Assembly (NCBI GenBank): GCA_017626295.1 | Contig: JAGAJB010000027.1 | Coordinates: 1-40,530, forward strand | DNA from: Clostridia bacterium | Lineage (GTDB): Bacteria; Bacillota; Clostridia; Oscillospirales; Acutalibacteraceae | DNA: 40,530 nt | Direction: 5' to 3' | Part shown: positions 1 through 9,413 of the stretch, piece after piece | How positions within the stretch are numbered: position 1 is the stretch's first letter | Layout: every line of letters begins with the position of its first letter | Notes under the pieces: generated by a model | What the model was told of the DNA's origin: nothing | Databases searched by the model: none | The model's input: the letters and a program-made list of their open reading frames with translations, nothing else | Made by a program: the position numbers and the translations under genes

Positions 1-113
1 AGACACTTTTCCCTGTAACATCGTTAAAACTCTTGAAAGGAGAAAGCCTTCCTGCGAGTTTTGCCTTGTTACAGAAAAAATTGCCAAGTATTAAACTTCG
101 CAGAACCTTAAAT
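1..113 (+). repeat. Terminal direct repeat, left copy
   Basis: These 113 bases are identical to 40418-40530. The identity runs exactly to the window edge. This is what a k-mer-sized overlap of a circularised contig looks like, and also what a contig broken inside a multicopy repeat could look like. The repeat lies wholly within the palindromic element described for 1-241. Confidence 0.95.
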
Positions 114-241
114 GCCCGAATTTGCGTGCATTTGGGATTTTTTTTGGCGAAGCAATACTGACGTATTACAAGACAAAAAAATTACAAAGGTGCGTGAATT
201 CGGACATTTAAGGCATATTTGGTTCGAATACATTCACTCTA
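1..241. repeat. Right part of a palindromic MITE-like element
   Basis: This gene-free stretch upstream of clpX is highly self-complementary. Bases 106-122 pair with 197-213, and inside them 138-157 pair imperfectly with 164-183 around a CTGACG loop. The outer edge (214-241) is an inverted copy, 25 of 28 bases identical, of 40381-40408 at the other end of the window; all three differences are A/G. Both edges begin with TA followed by GAGTGA, as expected for an element inserted at a TA dinucleotide. There is no transposase, so this would be a non-autonomous element. Apparent short ORFs here are by-products of the palindrome. The clpX Shine-Dalgarno begins four bases after the element ends. Confidence 0.7.
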
Positions 242-257
242 ATCGGAGGTGCTCTTT

Positions 258-1517
258 TTGGCACGAGAAGACGATAAAGAAAAGAAGGTTCGTTGTTCCT
301 TCTGCGGTAAAACACAGGACCAGGTTGAAAGACTGATTTCGGGTCCGGGTGTATATATCTGTGACACTTGTGTTGAACTGTGTATGGATATTGTCGAGGG
401 TATTCCCACAAAGCAGAAGGCTATAACACCTAAACCCGCAAAAAAACTTCCGAAACCTATGGAGATAAAGAAAGCACTTGACGAATATGTTATCGGTCAG
501 GATGCTGCGAAACAGGTTTTAAGTGTTGCGGTTTATAATCATTACAAAAGAATATACCTTAATTCCCCGGATAACGTTGAGATAAATAAGAGCAATGTTC
601 TTATGTTAGGTCCCACGGGTGTTGGTAAAACACTCCTTGCTTCAACTCTTGCAAAGATACTTGAAGTTCCCTTTGCAATTGCCGATGCTACCACTTTAAC
701 GGAAGCAGGCTACGTTGGTGAAGATGTAGAAAACATTCTTTTAAGACTTATTCAGGCGGCGGATTACGACCTTGAACGTGCTGAACGCGGTATCATATAT
801 ATTGATGAAATTGATAAAATCGGCAGAAAATCCGAAAACACATCAATTACCCGTGACGTAAGCGGTGAGGGTGTGCAACAGGCACTCCTTAAAATTATCG
901 AAGGTACAGTAGCCAACGTTCCTCCACAAGGCGGAAGAAAGCATCCCCAACAGGAATTTATTCAGATTGATACATCTAAAATTCTTTTTATTTGCGGCGG
1001 TGCATTCGCAGGTATCGAGAAACTTGTTGAGGACAGACTCGGCAAAACAGTACTCGGTTTTGGCGGTGAACTTCATTCCAAGAGTGAACTTAAATCAATG
1101 GATATGTATTCTAAGGTGATTCCCCAGGACCTTGTAAAATTCGGACTTATACCCGAACTTGTAGGTCGAATCCCTGTTATTACATCCCTTGAAAGCCTTG
1201 ACGTTGACGGTTTGGTTAATATAATTACACAGCCTAAAAACGCCCTTTTAAAACAGTACAAGAGCCTTCTTAAAATGGATAAAGTTGAACTTGATTTCAC
1301 TGATGATGCCGTTAAGAGAGTCGCTGAACTTACAATTGAGAGGGAAACAGGCGCTCGCGGACTTCGTTCTATTATGGAAAGTGTTCTTATCCCCATAATG
1401 TACAGCGTTCCCTCTGATTCAAGTATTGAGGTAGTAAAGATTACTGCTGATGTTGTTGACGGAAAAAGCGAACCTGTTTACGTGAAAAAGCCAAAGACTA
1501 ACAATAAGGCTGTTTAA
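258..1517 (+). CDS. clpX: ATP-dependent Clp protease ATP-binding subunit ClpX
   Basis: AAA+ unfoldase that recognises, unfolds and feeds substrates to ClpP in the cytoplasm; 419 residues, normal for the family. The N-terminal zinc-binding domain has Cys13, Cys16, Cys35 and Cys38. Walker A (GPTGVGKT) lies near residue 118 and Walker B is IIYIDEID. The pore loop GYVGEDVEN, the second pore loop with GGRKHP and the ClpP-docking loop LGFG are all present. The start is placed at TTG 258 because GGAGG at 245-249 sits eight bases upstream; the GTG at 249 overlaps that site and is rejected. It leads the clpX-lon-engB cluster known from Bacillus. clpP, often just upstream, is not in the window; its place is taken by the terminal repeat element. 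No convincing promoter was found. Confidence 0.97.
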   Translation: MAREDDKEKKVRCSFCGKTQDQVERLISGPGVYICDTCVELCMDIVEGIPTKQKAITPKPAKKLPKPMEIKKALDEYVIGQDAAKQVLSVAVYNHYKRIYLNSPDNVEINKSNVLMLGPTGVGKTLLASTLAKILEVPFAIADATTLTEAGYVGEDVENILLRLIQAADYDLERAERGIIYIDEIDKIGRKSENTSITRDVSGEGVQQALLKIIEGTVANVPPQGGRKHPQQEFIQIDTSKILFICGGAFAGIEKLVEDRLGKTVLGFGGELHSKSELKSMDMYSKVIPQDLVKFGLIPELVGRIPVITSLESLDVDGLVNIITQPKNALLKQYKSLLKMDKVELDFTDDAVKRVAELTIERETGARGLRSIMESVLIPIMYSVPSDSSIEVVKITADVVDGKSEPVYVKKPKTNNKAV

Positions 1518-1528
1518 TTTGAATTTTC

Positions 1529-1550
1529 GGGGAGTCGTCAACGGCTCCCC
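1529..1550 (+). other. Intercistronic hairpin between clpX and lon
   Basis: Bases 1529-1537 pair with 1542-1550 over nine pairs (one G-U) around a TCAA loop. The following bases are ATAAGTTTT, not a uniform T tract, so this is at best a weak terminator. It may serve instead as an mRNA-stabilising or processing structure that sets lon level relative to clpX. Confidence 0.5.
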
Positions 1551-1573
1551 ATAAGTTTTACAGGAGTATATAT

Positions 1574-4009
1574 ATGACAGAAAAAATTTATCAACCCGAA
1601 ACTTTGCCTGTTCTTGCACTTCGCAACCTTGTAATTTTTCCCGAGCAGACCATAAGTTTTGAAGTTGGCAGATTAAAATCTATTAGAGCAATAAGGTCTG
1701 CAGTCGATACTGAAAGCAGAAAGATTTTTCTTGTTTCTCAAAAAGATGCTTTAGTTGAAGACCCTAAGTTTCAGGATTTGAGCGCAGTTGGTGTTGTGGC
1801 GGAAATAAAACAGATTTCGGGCAGTACGGACAGTAATAATTTTGAAATTGTTGTAGAAGGTCTTTACAGAGCCTGCGTTCGCGAAGTTAACCGCGAGCGA
1901 ATTTCTTTAAGAGCAGTTGTACAAAGACTTCCCGAAGTTTATCCCGATAACAGTGATGTAAAAACTGTTGCGACTTTGCGTACACTTAAAGAATATTTTG
2001 ACCGCTATCTTTCTGTAAGTCCCCGTATTGCACCGGAAATTTTTCTCTCAATTCTTGAGGATGAAGATATTGCCCATGCAACAGACGATATTGCAGGACA
2101 TTTTCATTTCACCGTTGCCGATAAACAGGCACTTCTTGATGAACTTGATGTTATGAAAAGGGCAGAGATGCTCTGTTCAATTCTTTCAAGAGAAGCAGAT
2201 ATTTTAAGGCTTGAACTTGAAATTTCCGATAAAGTTCAGGAAAGAATGGATAAAAATCAGCGCGACTATTATCTGCGTGAACAAATTAAAGTTGCTTCAA
2301 CAGAACTGGGCGACGATGATTCACCCGTTGCAGAAGCGCAAAAATATAAAGACAGAATTGCCGAACTTCCTATTGATGAGAAATCGAAGAAAAAACTTTT
2401 CGAGGAATGCGACAGATTAGTGAAAACTTCGCCCGGCAGCCCCGAAAGTAATGTTTCAAGGACGTATCTTGAAAGAGTTGTTTCTTTACCTTGGGGTGTT
2501 TATACCGAGGATTATCTTGATGTTTCGGCTGCTCGCAAAATACTTGATAAAGAGCATTACGGTCTCGAAGAAGTAAAAGAGCGTATTTTAGAACTGATTG
2601 CTGTTAAAAGACTTGCTCCCGATGCAAATGCTCAGATTTTGTGCCTTGTGGGTCCTCCCGGTGTAGGTAAAACCTCTGTTGCAAAGTCTCTTGCAAAGGC
2701 TTTAGGCAGAAAATATGTGAGAATCTCTTTGGGCGGTGTTCGTGACGAAGCCGAAATCAGAGGCCACAGAAAAACATACATAGGCTCAATGCCGGGCAGA
2801 ATAATTACCGCTGTTGAACAGGCTGAAACCGCTAATCCCTTAATACTTCTCGATGAAATTGATAAATTGGGAAGTGACTACAAAGGTGACCCTGCATCAG
2901 CACTTCTTGAAGTTTTAGACGGTGAACAGAACAATACTTTTACAGACCATTATATTGACGTTCCTTTTGATTTAAGTAAGGCTCTTTTTATAACTACCGC
3001 TAACGATGCTTCCGCTATTACCGGACCTCTTTATGACAGAATGGAAGTAATTGAACTTTACAGTTATACTGCGGAGGATAAATTCAGTATTGCTAAAAAG
3101 CACCTCGTTCCGAAACAGGTTAAAAATTTCGGAATGAACTCCAAAATGGTTAGATTTACAGATGCCGCATTACGAGAGATAATCGCAAATTACACCAAAG
3201 AAGCAGGCGTGCGTACTCTTGACAGAACGATTACAAAAATTATCCGTAAGGTAGCCGTTAAATTTGCAGACGGTTACGAAGGTCGAGTAACAGTTGACCC
3301 CGCATCACTTCAGGAGTATCTTGGCGCACCACGTTATAAAATGTCTAAACTTGATTTTAATGAAATGGTGGGTGCTGCTAACGGACTTGCCTGGACTTCC
3401 GTAGGTGGCGAAATGATGCAGATTGAAGTTGCAGTTCTTGAAGGTAGCGGTAAACTTGAACTTACAGGTTCTTTAGGCGATGTTATGAAAGAATCCGCAA
3501 AGGCGGCGCTTACATATATCAGAAGCAGAGCCGACTCTTTAGGAATAGACGGCGATTTCTATAAAACCAAGGATATACATATTCACGTACCCGAGGGTGC
3601 TGTACCCAAGGACGGACCTTCTGCGGGTGTTACAATGACAACCGCCCTTGCATCTGCACTTACAGGAAGAAGTGTTAATAAAACAGTCGCAATGACAGGT
3701 GAAATTACACTTCGCGGCAGAGTTCTTGCAATTGGCGGACTTCGCGAGAAATCAACGGCTGCTTTCAAAAACGGTATGAAAACAGTGCTTATTCCCGAAG
3801 AGAATAAAGCAGACCTTGATAAAGTTAACGAAACAGTTAAAAAAGCAATTGAATTTATTCCTGTTTCAACCCTTGATGAAGTTTTAAGCGTGGCACTTGA
3901 AGAGCCGAAAAGACAACCTGAGAGAAATACCGATACTAAAAAAAGAAACGCAATAAAAAACGGTGACCCCGAAAAGAAGTCAACCGGTGTTTATTGCAGA
4001 GAGGTATAA
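1574..4009 (+). CDS. lon: ATP-dependent protease Lon (LonA type)
   Basis: Cytoplasmic serine protease with a AAA+ motor that removes misfolded and regulatory proteins; 811 residues. Domains in order: N-terminal substrate-binding LON domain beginning LPVLALRNLVIFP, coiled linker, AAA+ module with Walker A GPPGVGKT and Walker B LILLDEIDK, and the C-terminal protease domain. The catalytic dyad is Ser683 (in DGPSAG) and Lys726 (in GLREKS), 43 residues apart as in Escherichia coli Lon. The last 35 or so residues are a charged Lys/Arg/Asn-rich tail longer than usual. AGGAG lies just ahead of ATG 1574. The stop is two bases before the engB start, so the two genes are co-translated. Confidence 0.97.
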   Translation: MTEKIYQPETLPVLALRNLVIFPEQTISFEVGRLKSIRAIRSAVDTESRKIFLVSQKDALVEDPKFQDLSAVGVVAEIKQISGSTDSNNFEIVVEGLYRACVREVNRERISLRAVVQRLPEVYPDNSDVKTVATLRTLKEYFDRYLSVSPRIAPEIFLSILEDEDIAHATDDIAGHFHFTVADKQALLDELDVMKRAEMLCSILSREADILRLELEISDKVQERMDKNQRDYYLREQIKVASTELGDDDSPVAEAQKYKDRIAELPIDEKSKKKLFEECDRLVKTSPGSPESNVSRTYLERVVSLPWGVYTEDYLDVSAARKILDKEHYGLEEVKERILELIAVKRLAPDANAQILCLVGPPGVGKTSVAKSLAKALGRKYVRISLGGVRDEAEIRGHRKTYIGSMPGRIITAVEQAETANPLILLDEIDKLGSDYKGDPASALLEVLDGEQNNTFTDHYIDVPFDLSKALFITTANDASAITGPLYDRMEVIELYSYTAEDKFSIAKKHLVPKQVKNFGMNSKMVRFTDAALREIIANYTKEAGVRTLDRTITKIIRKVAVKFADGYEGRVTVDPASLQEYLGAPRYKMSKLDFNEMVGAANGLAWTSVGGEMMQIEVAVLEGSGKLELTGSLGDVMKESAKAALTYIRSRADSLGIDGDFYKTKDIHIHVPEGAVPKDGPSAGVTMTTALASALTGRSVNKTVAMTGEITLRGRVLAIGGLREKSTAAFKNGMKTVLIPEENKADLDKVNETVKKAIEFIPVSTLDEVLSVALEEPKRQPERNTDTKKRNAIKNGDPEKKSTGVYCREV

Positions 4010-4011
4010 TA

Positions 4012-4596
4012 ATGAATTACAATAAAGTTCAGTTTGAAGCCGCTTTCGGTACTTTAAAGCAAATACCCGAATCTGATTTACCCGAAATTGTTTTTGCAGG
4101 CCGTTCAAACGTGGGTAAATCTTCAATGCTTAACCGACTTTTTAACCGTAAAAACCTGGCGAGAGTTTCTTCCGTACCCGGTAAAACCATTACCATCAAC
4201 TTTTTCAAAGTTGAAGATGTGCGAATAGTGGATTTACCCGGTTACGGCTATGCTAAGGTTGCTAAGGGTGAAAAACGCCGTTGGGCAGAAATGATGGAAG
4301 GTTATTTCCAAAGTCCGCGAAATATCAAATTAGTAGTTCAACTTGTTGATATGCGCCATAAACCCTCTGAGGACGATTATATTATGATGCGCTTTTTACA
4401 GGATGCGGGACTTCCTTTCATAGTTGCCGCAACCAAGAGCGACAAACTTAATAAAACTCAATATAACGAGCGCAAAAACGCCTTAAGAGAAGAACTTGCA
4501 GAGTTCGGTGAAGATTTAGTCATTCTTCCGTTCTCATCTGAAAAAGGCGAGGGAACAGACGAACTTAAGGGTTATATAGAAAAAGCCATTGTTTAA
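4012..4596 (+). CDS. engB: Ribosome biogenesis GTP-binding protein EngB/YsxC
   Basis: GTPase needed for late assembly of the large ribosomal subunit; 194 residues, normal length. G1 is GRSNVGKS, the switch region has GKTITINFF, G3 is DLPGYGYA, G4 is TKSDK and G5 is near PFSSEKG. The start is ATG 4012, eight bases after AGAGAGG; a TTG at 3994 in the same frame would lie inside that context and overlap lon, and is less likely. The order clpX-lon-engB matches Bacillus clpX-lonB-lonA-ysxC without lonB. The stop codon TAA (4594-4596) is also the first three bases of a heptanucleotide repeat cassette. Confidence 0.95.
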   Translation: MNYNKVQFEAAFGTLKQIPESDLPEIVFAGRSNVGKSSMLNRLFNRKNLARVSSVPGKTITINFFKVEDVRIVDLPGYGYAKVAKGEKRRWAEMMEGYFQSPRNIKLVVQLVDMRHKPSEDDYIMMRFLQDAGLPFIVAATKSDKLNKTQYNERKNALREELAEFGEDLVILPFSSEKGEGTDELKGYIEKAIV

Positions 4597-4631
4597 TGCG
4601 TAATGCGTAATTCGTAATGCGTAATTTTCGG
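4594..4631 (+). repeat. Heptanucleotide cassette 1 (four heptads plus TTCGG tail)
   Basis: Four consecutive 7-mers, TAATGCG, TAATGCG, TAATTCG and TAATGCG, are followed by TAATTTTCGG. An inverted counterpart lies at 4929-4966, so the pair forms terminal inverted repeats around the whole intergenic block. The same plan (four heptads, then AATTTCGG) occurs twice more near 23.6 kb with different heptads. Confidence 0.85.
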
Positions 4632-4651
4632 TGCGTACCGATTATAGATAT

Positions 4652-4800
4652 AAGTTGCGGTATGCGAAGCCTTATCATCCCTGTTTCGACTTTGTCGGAA
4701 TAGGGAGGGGGACCGCGTCAGCGGTGGAGGGTAGTTCACTAACGGTAATTCTTCAGCGTGATAGAACGACCGACTACCGTAACGGACGGCTTGCCCTTAC
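4652..4800. repeat. Single copy of the hairpin repeat unit, with flanks
   Basis: From AAGTTGCGGTATGCGAAGCC onward this block matches 23748-23860, the start of the 102-bp hairpin array. It contains the hairpin TCCCTGTTTCGAC/GTCGGAATAGGGA and the second hairpin around ACCGC/GCGGT. It ends with CTACCGTAACGGACGGCTTGCCCTTAC, which resembles the sequence at the far end of the array (24116-24152). It is one unit, where the 23.8 kb locus has three. No gene is supported. Confidence 0.8.
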
Positions 4801-4826
4801 CGTGATAAAATATTTTTCAAAAAAAC

Positions 4827-4873
4827 AACTACCATAGAACGACAAAATAGATGTCTGCTCTATGGTAGTTTTT
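4827..4873. terminator. Bidirectional terminator between engB and the galactosidase gene
   Basis: A perfect 12-bp stem pairs 4827-4838 with 4859-4870, with a smaller GACA/TGTC stem inside. On the plus strand it is followed by TTTTTC; on the minus strand its far side runs into a T-rich stretch (complement of 4815-4825). It sits between convergent engB and GH36 genes and would end both transcripts. Confidence 0.85.
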
Positions 4874-4928
4874 CATTATGCATGAATTTATTGTTGCGGT
4901 TTATTTATATATAATTGGCAACGCAGTT

Positions 4929-4966
4929 CCGATAATTACGCATTACGAATTACGAATTACGCATTA
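4929..4966 (-). repeat. Heptanucleotide cassette 4 (inverted copy)
   Basis: Read on the minus strand this is TAATGCG, TAATTCG, TAATTCG, TAATGCG, then TAATTATCGG. It continues inward (4928 down to about 4893) as AACTGCGTTG and a few more bases that match the tail of cassette 3 at 23722-23745. It is the inverted partner of 4594-4631. Confidence 0.85.
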
Positions 4967-4970
4967 TTTA

Positions 4971-7100
4971 TTATATCTCTTCGTATAGAATAAGTTCAGA
5001 TGAAAGTGAACTTGGAATATCAATGCTGATTCCATTAAATTTAAGTTCCTTACCTGTTGCGATAAAACTCTCGTTGTCGTTATCAAGTGTAACCTTGTAT
5101 TCTTTTGAAATATCAATACCTTTAGGTTTAACTGTTATTGTATTTTGGTTTGTATTACAAAGGGAAATAACAGTAATCGCACCTCTTGTTTTATCGGGGG
5201 CAGATATTTCAAGAACAGAGTAATCCGCATTTGTTAAATCGGGGGTGTGGTGGAATACTTTTGATTCTGCAAGGAACGGTCTTATAGAACTTTTATAAAT
5301 ATCTGTGGAATGGCGAACAAATGCCATTTGTTTTTCATTTATTTTGGCATTTGCAGGGGAGATTACATTCAGAGAAATATGACCGAGCATAGTATTTCTT
5401 AAATGTGCGTCAAATGAACCGAGCGTATGGCAACCCATACCTGCAAAAAGTCTGTCAACTCTTTCGGTGGGTAAAGCCATTGTCATACCGTTTGTAATCA
5501 TAGCAGAACGGGGCATTTTTTGCCGGTCGGAAACCCAGGTGTGATTAAAATTCTTCATCATTCCAAGGTCAGTTCTTCCGCCGCCGCCTGCACAGTTCTC
5601 AAAAATCACATTGGGGAAACGCTTTTTAAGATTCTCGTACATTTTGTAAACTGCCATATTGTGTTTTACACAAACACATTCGTGAATTCCGTAACCTGTG
5701 TCGCGCATACCGAAATATTCAGTAAAATCAACGTTATGGTCAACTCTTAAAAGGTCAAGTTCGTATTCTTCTATAATTCTTGCAAGTTCATCCTCAGCCC
5801 ATTTACTTACTTCGGGGTTGGACATATCAAGGAATTTCTGCGTTCTTTCACCGAAAACGTTAACGGGTCGCCATTCGGGATGTTCTTCGTGTATTTTGCA
5901 ATATTTTCCGACGCTCTCTATATCAACCCATAAACCGAATTTTAAGCCTTTTGCGTGTGAATAATCGCAAAGTTCTTTGATTCCTTTGGGGTAACGGTCC
6001 TTATCAGGAACATTTCTTCCGTTAAACTCAGGCCATTCCATCTGTTCATTGGGCGGACATTCCCAACCTGCATCAATGGTGAAGATTTCACCGCCCATTT
6101 CTGCAAATTGGTTTATAAATGCTTTACTTTCCTCAACACTCATATCGTGCTCAGCACCCATACCACAGTTAATAAGCGCTTCGGAGCCGTCTGCTTCGGG
6201 GAGATTTAAAACGGATTTTCTTATATGTGAGTGCATTTCGTTTACGGCATCGTCAAGGTCACCGTGAACAAGTCCCATATGAACTGCGGGAGAAACGAAA
6301 TTTTCTTTTGGTCCTATAACATAAATGGGATTATGACCGGTGATTTCTGCTTTAAAAGAAAGGTGAGTGTCAGATTCATATTTCTTAGCATTATAATCAA
6401 CCTTGAAACTGTAACCGCCACTCCAGCCTATTTGCGCAAACCAGATTTTACCTAAAACGTTGTTTTTTATAAAAAGAAGAGGATGACGAAAACGGTTTCT
6501 CATAAAACGGCCGTCAACAGAAGTAGCACCGGGATAAAGCGAGTTCCACTTGAAAAGTCCTTCGTTGCCCCAACGGTCATCGTAAAAGTAACCTGTTGAA
6601 TAATAGTCCTCGATGCCTTTGTCGGTGTTGTAGTCCGAAACATCCATACTTTCCAAAGCACCGCTGAGAACAGATAGTCTGCTGATTTTTATGCATTCAT
6701 CGGAAAGATTTTCAATTTCAATCCAACGGGAATACATCTGAGTTCCGTCAAGAAGTGTGTAAACCTTAATTTTAACAGGTTTTATATTGCTTTTAAGAGT
6801 TAAAACAGAGGTTATGCTTTCTTCGGTTTTTTCGGTTTTAAAATCTTCAAACTCAAGACCGAAATCGACACTCTGACCGTCAATTTCAACATTAAATGAA
6901 AAGGGTTCTGTGTATCTTTTTCTGTTGAGGTATGTGGGGCAGTTTTTCAAAACGTTGAGAGGGTAGCCTGAGGCGTTGTAACCGCAGGAAACAAGCGCAC
7001 CGTCTGAAAAAACCTCTTCATATACCATTTCACCGCTTCTGTAACAGAAACGGTGTTCTTTTTCGTTGTGGTAGTAAATATCAAAAAAACTTTTATTCAC
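4971..7100 (-). CDS. Alpha-galactosidase, glycoside hydrolase family 36
   Basis: Predicted to hydrolyse terminal alpha-galactosides such as melibiose or raffinose-type sugars; 709 residues with no signal peptide, so cytoplasmic. An N-terminal beta-sandwich is followed by a TIM barrel holding FTIDAGW, the nucleophile Asp454 in LLRVDHN, the ENCAGGGGRTDLGMM signature and acid/base Asp525 in TWVSDRQ. These match GH36 (melibiase) motifs, somewhat divergent from the usual KWD and TSDD forms, so exact substrate is uncertain. The start is taken as GTG 7100, nine bases after AAAGGG; the TTG at 7109 abuts that site. It lies 29 bases after lepA, so it is probably the last gene of the obg-mrnC-lepA run, an unusual place for a catabolic enzyme. 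Confidence 0.88.
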   Translation of the reverse strand: MNKSFFDIYYHNEKEHRFCYRSGEMVYEEVFSDGALVSCGYNASGYPLNVLKNCPTYLNRKRYTEPFSFNVEIDGQSVDFGLEFEDFKTEKTEESITSVLTLKSNIKPVKIKVYTLLDGTQMYSRWIEIENLSDECIKISRLSVLSGALESMDVSDYNTDKGIEDYYSTGYFYDDRWGNEGLFKWNSLYPGATSVDGRFMRNRFRHPLLFIKNNVLGKIWFAQIGWSGGYSFKVDYNAKKYESDTHLSFKAEITGHNPIYVIGPKENFVSPAVHMGLVHGDLDDAVNEMHSHIRKSVLNLPEADGSEALINCGMGAEHDMSVEESKAFINQFAEMGGEIFTIDAGWECPPNEQMEWPEFNGRNVPDKDRYPKGIKELCDYSHAKGLKFGLWVDIESVGKYCKIHEEHPEWRPVNVFGERTQKFLDMSNPEVSKWAEDELARIIEEYELDLLRVDHNVDFTEYFGMRDTGYGIHECVCVKHNMAVYKMYENLKKRFPNVIFENCAGGGGRTDLGMMKNFNHTWVSDRQKMPRSAMITNGMTMALPTERVDRLFAGMGCHTLGSFDAHLRNTMLGHISLNVISPANAKINEKQMAFVRHSTDIYKSSIRPFLAESKVFHHTPDLTNADYSVLEISAPDKTRGAITVISLCNTNQNTITVKPKGIDISKEYKVTLDNDNESFIATGKELKFNGISIDIPSSLSSELILYEEI

Positions 7101-7129
7101 AAGTATCAACCCTTTGAATTAAAGTGAAA

Positions 7130-8944
7130 TCAATCTTCATCAAGTTTAAGAATAGCCATAAATGCCTCTTGGGGAACTTCAACTGTACCGAATGAACGCA
7201 TTCTCTTTTTACCTTCTTTTTGTTTTTCAAGAAGTTTCTTTTTACGGGTGATGTCACCGCCGTAACACTTGGCAAGAACGTCTTTACGCATAGCCTTAAC
7301 TGTTTCTCTTGCGATAACTTTACCGCCGATGGCAATCTGAATGGGTATTTCAAACATCTGTCTCGGAATGTTATCCTTAAGTTTTTCGGCTATTTTTCTT
7401 GCTCTGCCGTAGGCTTTGTCAGAATGGACTATAAATGAAAGTGCGTCCACAACATCACCGTTAAGAAGAACATCAAGTTTAACCAGGTTAGAACGCTTGT
7501 ATTCTGAGATTTCGTAGTCGAGAGAAGCATAACCGCGTGTTCTTGATTTAAGAGCATCAAAGAAATCGTAAATAATTTCGTTAAGAGGTAAATCGTACTT
7601 GATTTCAACACGGTCACCTGAGATATAGTCCATATTTTTAAAAGTACCGCGTCGTTCCTGGCAAAGTTCCATAACTGAGCCTACATACTCCTGGGGTGCA
7701 TAAATATGTGCATCTGCAACAGGCTCTTCGCTGTAATCAATGTTAGCGGGGTCGGGGTAATGAGTGGGGTTATCAATTTCCACTACTTCGCCGTTTGTAA
7801 GGTGTATTTTATATACAACACTGGGTACAGTTGTTACAAGGTCTAAATCGTATTCGCGTTCAAGGCGTTCCTGTATAATTTCAAGGTGCAAAAGTCCTAA
7901 GAAACCGCAACGGAAACCGAAACCCAAAGCGCCCGATGTTTCGGGTTCGTAGGAAAGCGAAGCATCGTTAAGTTGAAGTTTTTCTAATGCTTCGTGAAGG
8001 TTTTCGTAGTCAGCACCGTCGGCAGGGTAAATACCGCAGTATACCATAGGTGTTGCTTTTCTGTAACCGGGAAGTGGCTCTGCTGCAGGTCTTGTGGCGA
8101 GTGTTACGGTATCACCGACAACTGCGTCACGTACTGTTTTAATTGAAGCGGTAATGTAACCGACTTCACCTGCACAAAGTTTAGATGTAGGCTGAAGTCC
8201 CGTGGCTTTCATTGTGCCTGTTTCTACGACAGTAAATTCAGCACCTGTTGCCATCATCTTCATTGTGTCACCGGGTTTTATTGTACCGTCAACTATACGA
8301 ACGTAAACGATAACGCCTTTGTAATTGTCATATACTGAGTCAAATATCAATGCTCTTAAGGGGGCGTCGTCATCGCCTTCGGGTGGGGGTACGAGTTCAA
8401 CAATTTGCTCAAGTACCTGTTCCACATTCTGACCTGTTTTAGCAGAAACTCTCGGTGCAGTATCACAGGGGAGACCGATAATCTCTTCAACCTCGTTTGC
8501 CACTCTGTCGGGGTCAGCAGAGGGAAGGTCTATTTTGTTTATAACTGGCACAAGTTCAAGGTTATGGTCAAGGGCTAAGTATGTGTTACCCAAAGTCTGC
8601 GCTTCAATACCTTGGGATGCGTCTATTATGAGTATAGCACCCTCGCAAGCGGCAAGTGAACGGGAAACCTCATAGTTAAAGTCAACGTGACCGGGAGTGT
8701 CAATAAGGTTAAGTTGGTAAGTTTTGCCGTCATTTGCTTTATAATCGAGTTTTACTGCGTGCGCCTTGATGGTGATACCTCTTTCTCTTTCAAGGTCCAT
8801 ATCATCAAGAATCTGCGCTTCCATATCACGCTTTGCAACTGAATCGGTGATTTCAAGAAGTCTGTCGGCAAGTGTTGATTTGCCGTGGTCAATGTGTGCA
8901 ATTATTGAAAAATTGCGTATATTTTCTTTCTTTACAAGGGACAT
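7130..8944 (-). CDS. lepA: Elongation factor 4 (LepA)
   Basis: Translational GTPase that acts on the ribosome and affects initiation and back-translocation; 604 residues, full length. The G domain has [17 protein letters not shown] and [11 protein letters not shown]. The LepA-specific C-terminal domain ends in basic residues near [20 protein letters not shown] 8944 follows an AGGAT site. It lies 28 bases after mrnC and 29 before the galactosidase gene on the same strand, consistent with one transcript. Confidence 0.97.
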   Translation of the reverse strand: MSLVKKENIRNFSIIAHIDHGKSTLADRLLEITDSVAKRDMEAQILDDMDLERERGITIKAHAVKLDYKANDGKTYQLNLIDTPGHVDFNYEVSRSLAACEGAILIIDASQGIEAQTLGNTYLALDHNLELVPVINKIDLPSADPDRVANEVEEIIGLPCDTAPRVSAKTGQNVEQVLEQIVELVPPPEGDDDAPLRALIFDSVYDNYKGVIVYVRIVDGTIKPGDTMKMMATGAEFTVVETGTMKATGLQPTSKLCAGEVGYITASIKTVRDAVVGDTVTLATRPAAEPLPGYRKATPMVYCGIYPADGADYENLHEALEKLQLNDASLSYEPETSGALGFGFRCGFLGLLHLEIIQERLEREYDLDLVTTVPSVVYKIHLTNGEVVEIDNPTHYPDPANIDYSEEPVADAHIYAPQEYVGSVMELCQERRGTFKNMDYISGDRVEIKYDLPLNEIIYDFFDALKSRTRGYASLDYEISEYKRSNLVKLDVLLNGDVVDALSFIVHSDKAYGRARKIAEKLKDNIPRQMFEIPIQIAIGGKVIARETVKAMRKDVLAKCYGGDITRKKKLLEKQKEGKKRMRSFGTVEVPQEAFMAILKLDED

Positions 8945-8972
8945 TTCGGGTTATCCTTTCAATAAATATCTC

Positions 8973-9413
8973 TTATTGGTTTTCTGAATAAAATTTATAT
9001 GTGCTTAATTCAAAAATCTCTTTGATTCTCTCGGTGTTACCGCATAAATATAAATAACCGTATAACGCCTCAAGACCTGTTGCGTAGCGGTAATCCGCAT
9101 CGCTTTGATTTTTCGGTGAATGAGAACTGTGAGCATTTCTGCCACGCTTAAAAACAGATGTTTCATCCTCTGTAAGAACAGGGAGCAGTTCTCTTATCAT
9201 CTGAGCCTGGAAAGCGGCATTAACATATTGAATTGATTCTTTATGTAACTTTCCCGTAGGCTTGTTAGCAGAAAGGGAAAGCATATTTCTGACAAGTAAA
9301 CTGTATACGGCATCACCTAAAAACGCCAAAGTCAAAGGGCTGTACATTCGTGCCTGTGGCTCGCTTAAAGGCGTGCAGATGTCAGTTAAAATATTTGATT
9401 TATCAGGGAACAT
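8973..9413 (-). CDS. mrnC: Mini-ribonuclease III
   Basis: Dimeric RNase III catalytic domain without a double-stranded-RNA-binding domain; in Bacillus it matures 23S rRNA ends. 146 residues. The signature LAFLGDAVYSL holds catalytic Asp34, and the basic FKRGRNA and the second catalytic helix ADYRYATGLEALYGYLYL are present. ATG 9413 lies seven bases after GGAG inside the end of obg; a TTG two codons earlier is less likely. It overlaps obg by 11 bases and is therefore translationally coupled. Confidence 0.92.
   Translation of the reverse strand: MFPDKSNILTDICTPLSEPQARMYSPLTLAFLGDAVYSLLVRNMLSLSANKPTGKLHKESIQYVNAAFQAQMIRELLPVLTEDETSVFKRGRNAHSSHSPKNQSDADYRYATGLEALYGYLYLCGNTERIKEIFELSTYKFYSENQ

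Noticed and set aside
249-257. GTG start for clpX at 249
   Set aside because: It overlaps the GGAGG ribosome site; TTG at 258 has ideal spacing and gives the usual N terminus.
112-411. Two short frames overlapping the start of clpX
   Set aside because: They lie in the palindromic element or on the reverse of clpX, with no ribosome site and no recognisable product.
4631-4837. A 68-codon frame downstream of engB
   Set aside because: It reads through the repeat block, with the same translated motif as the 23.8 kb array; no ribosome site.
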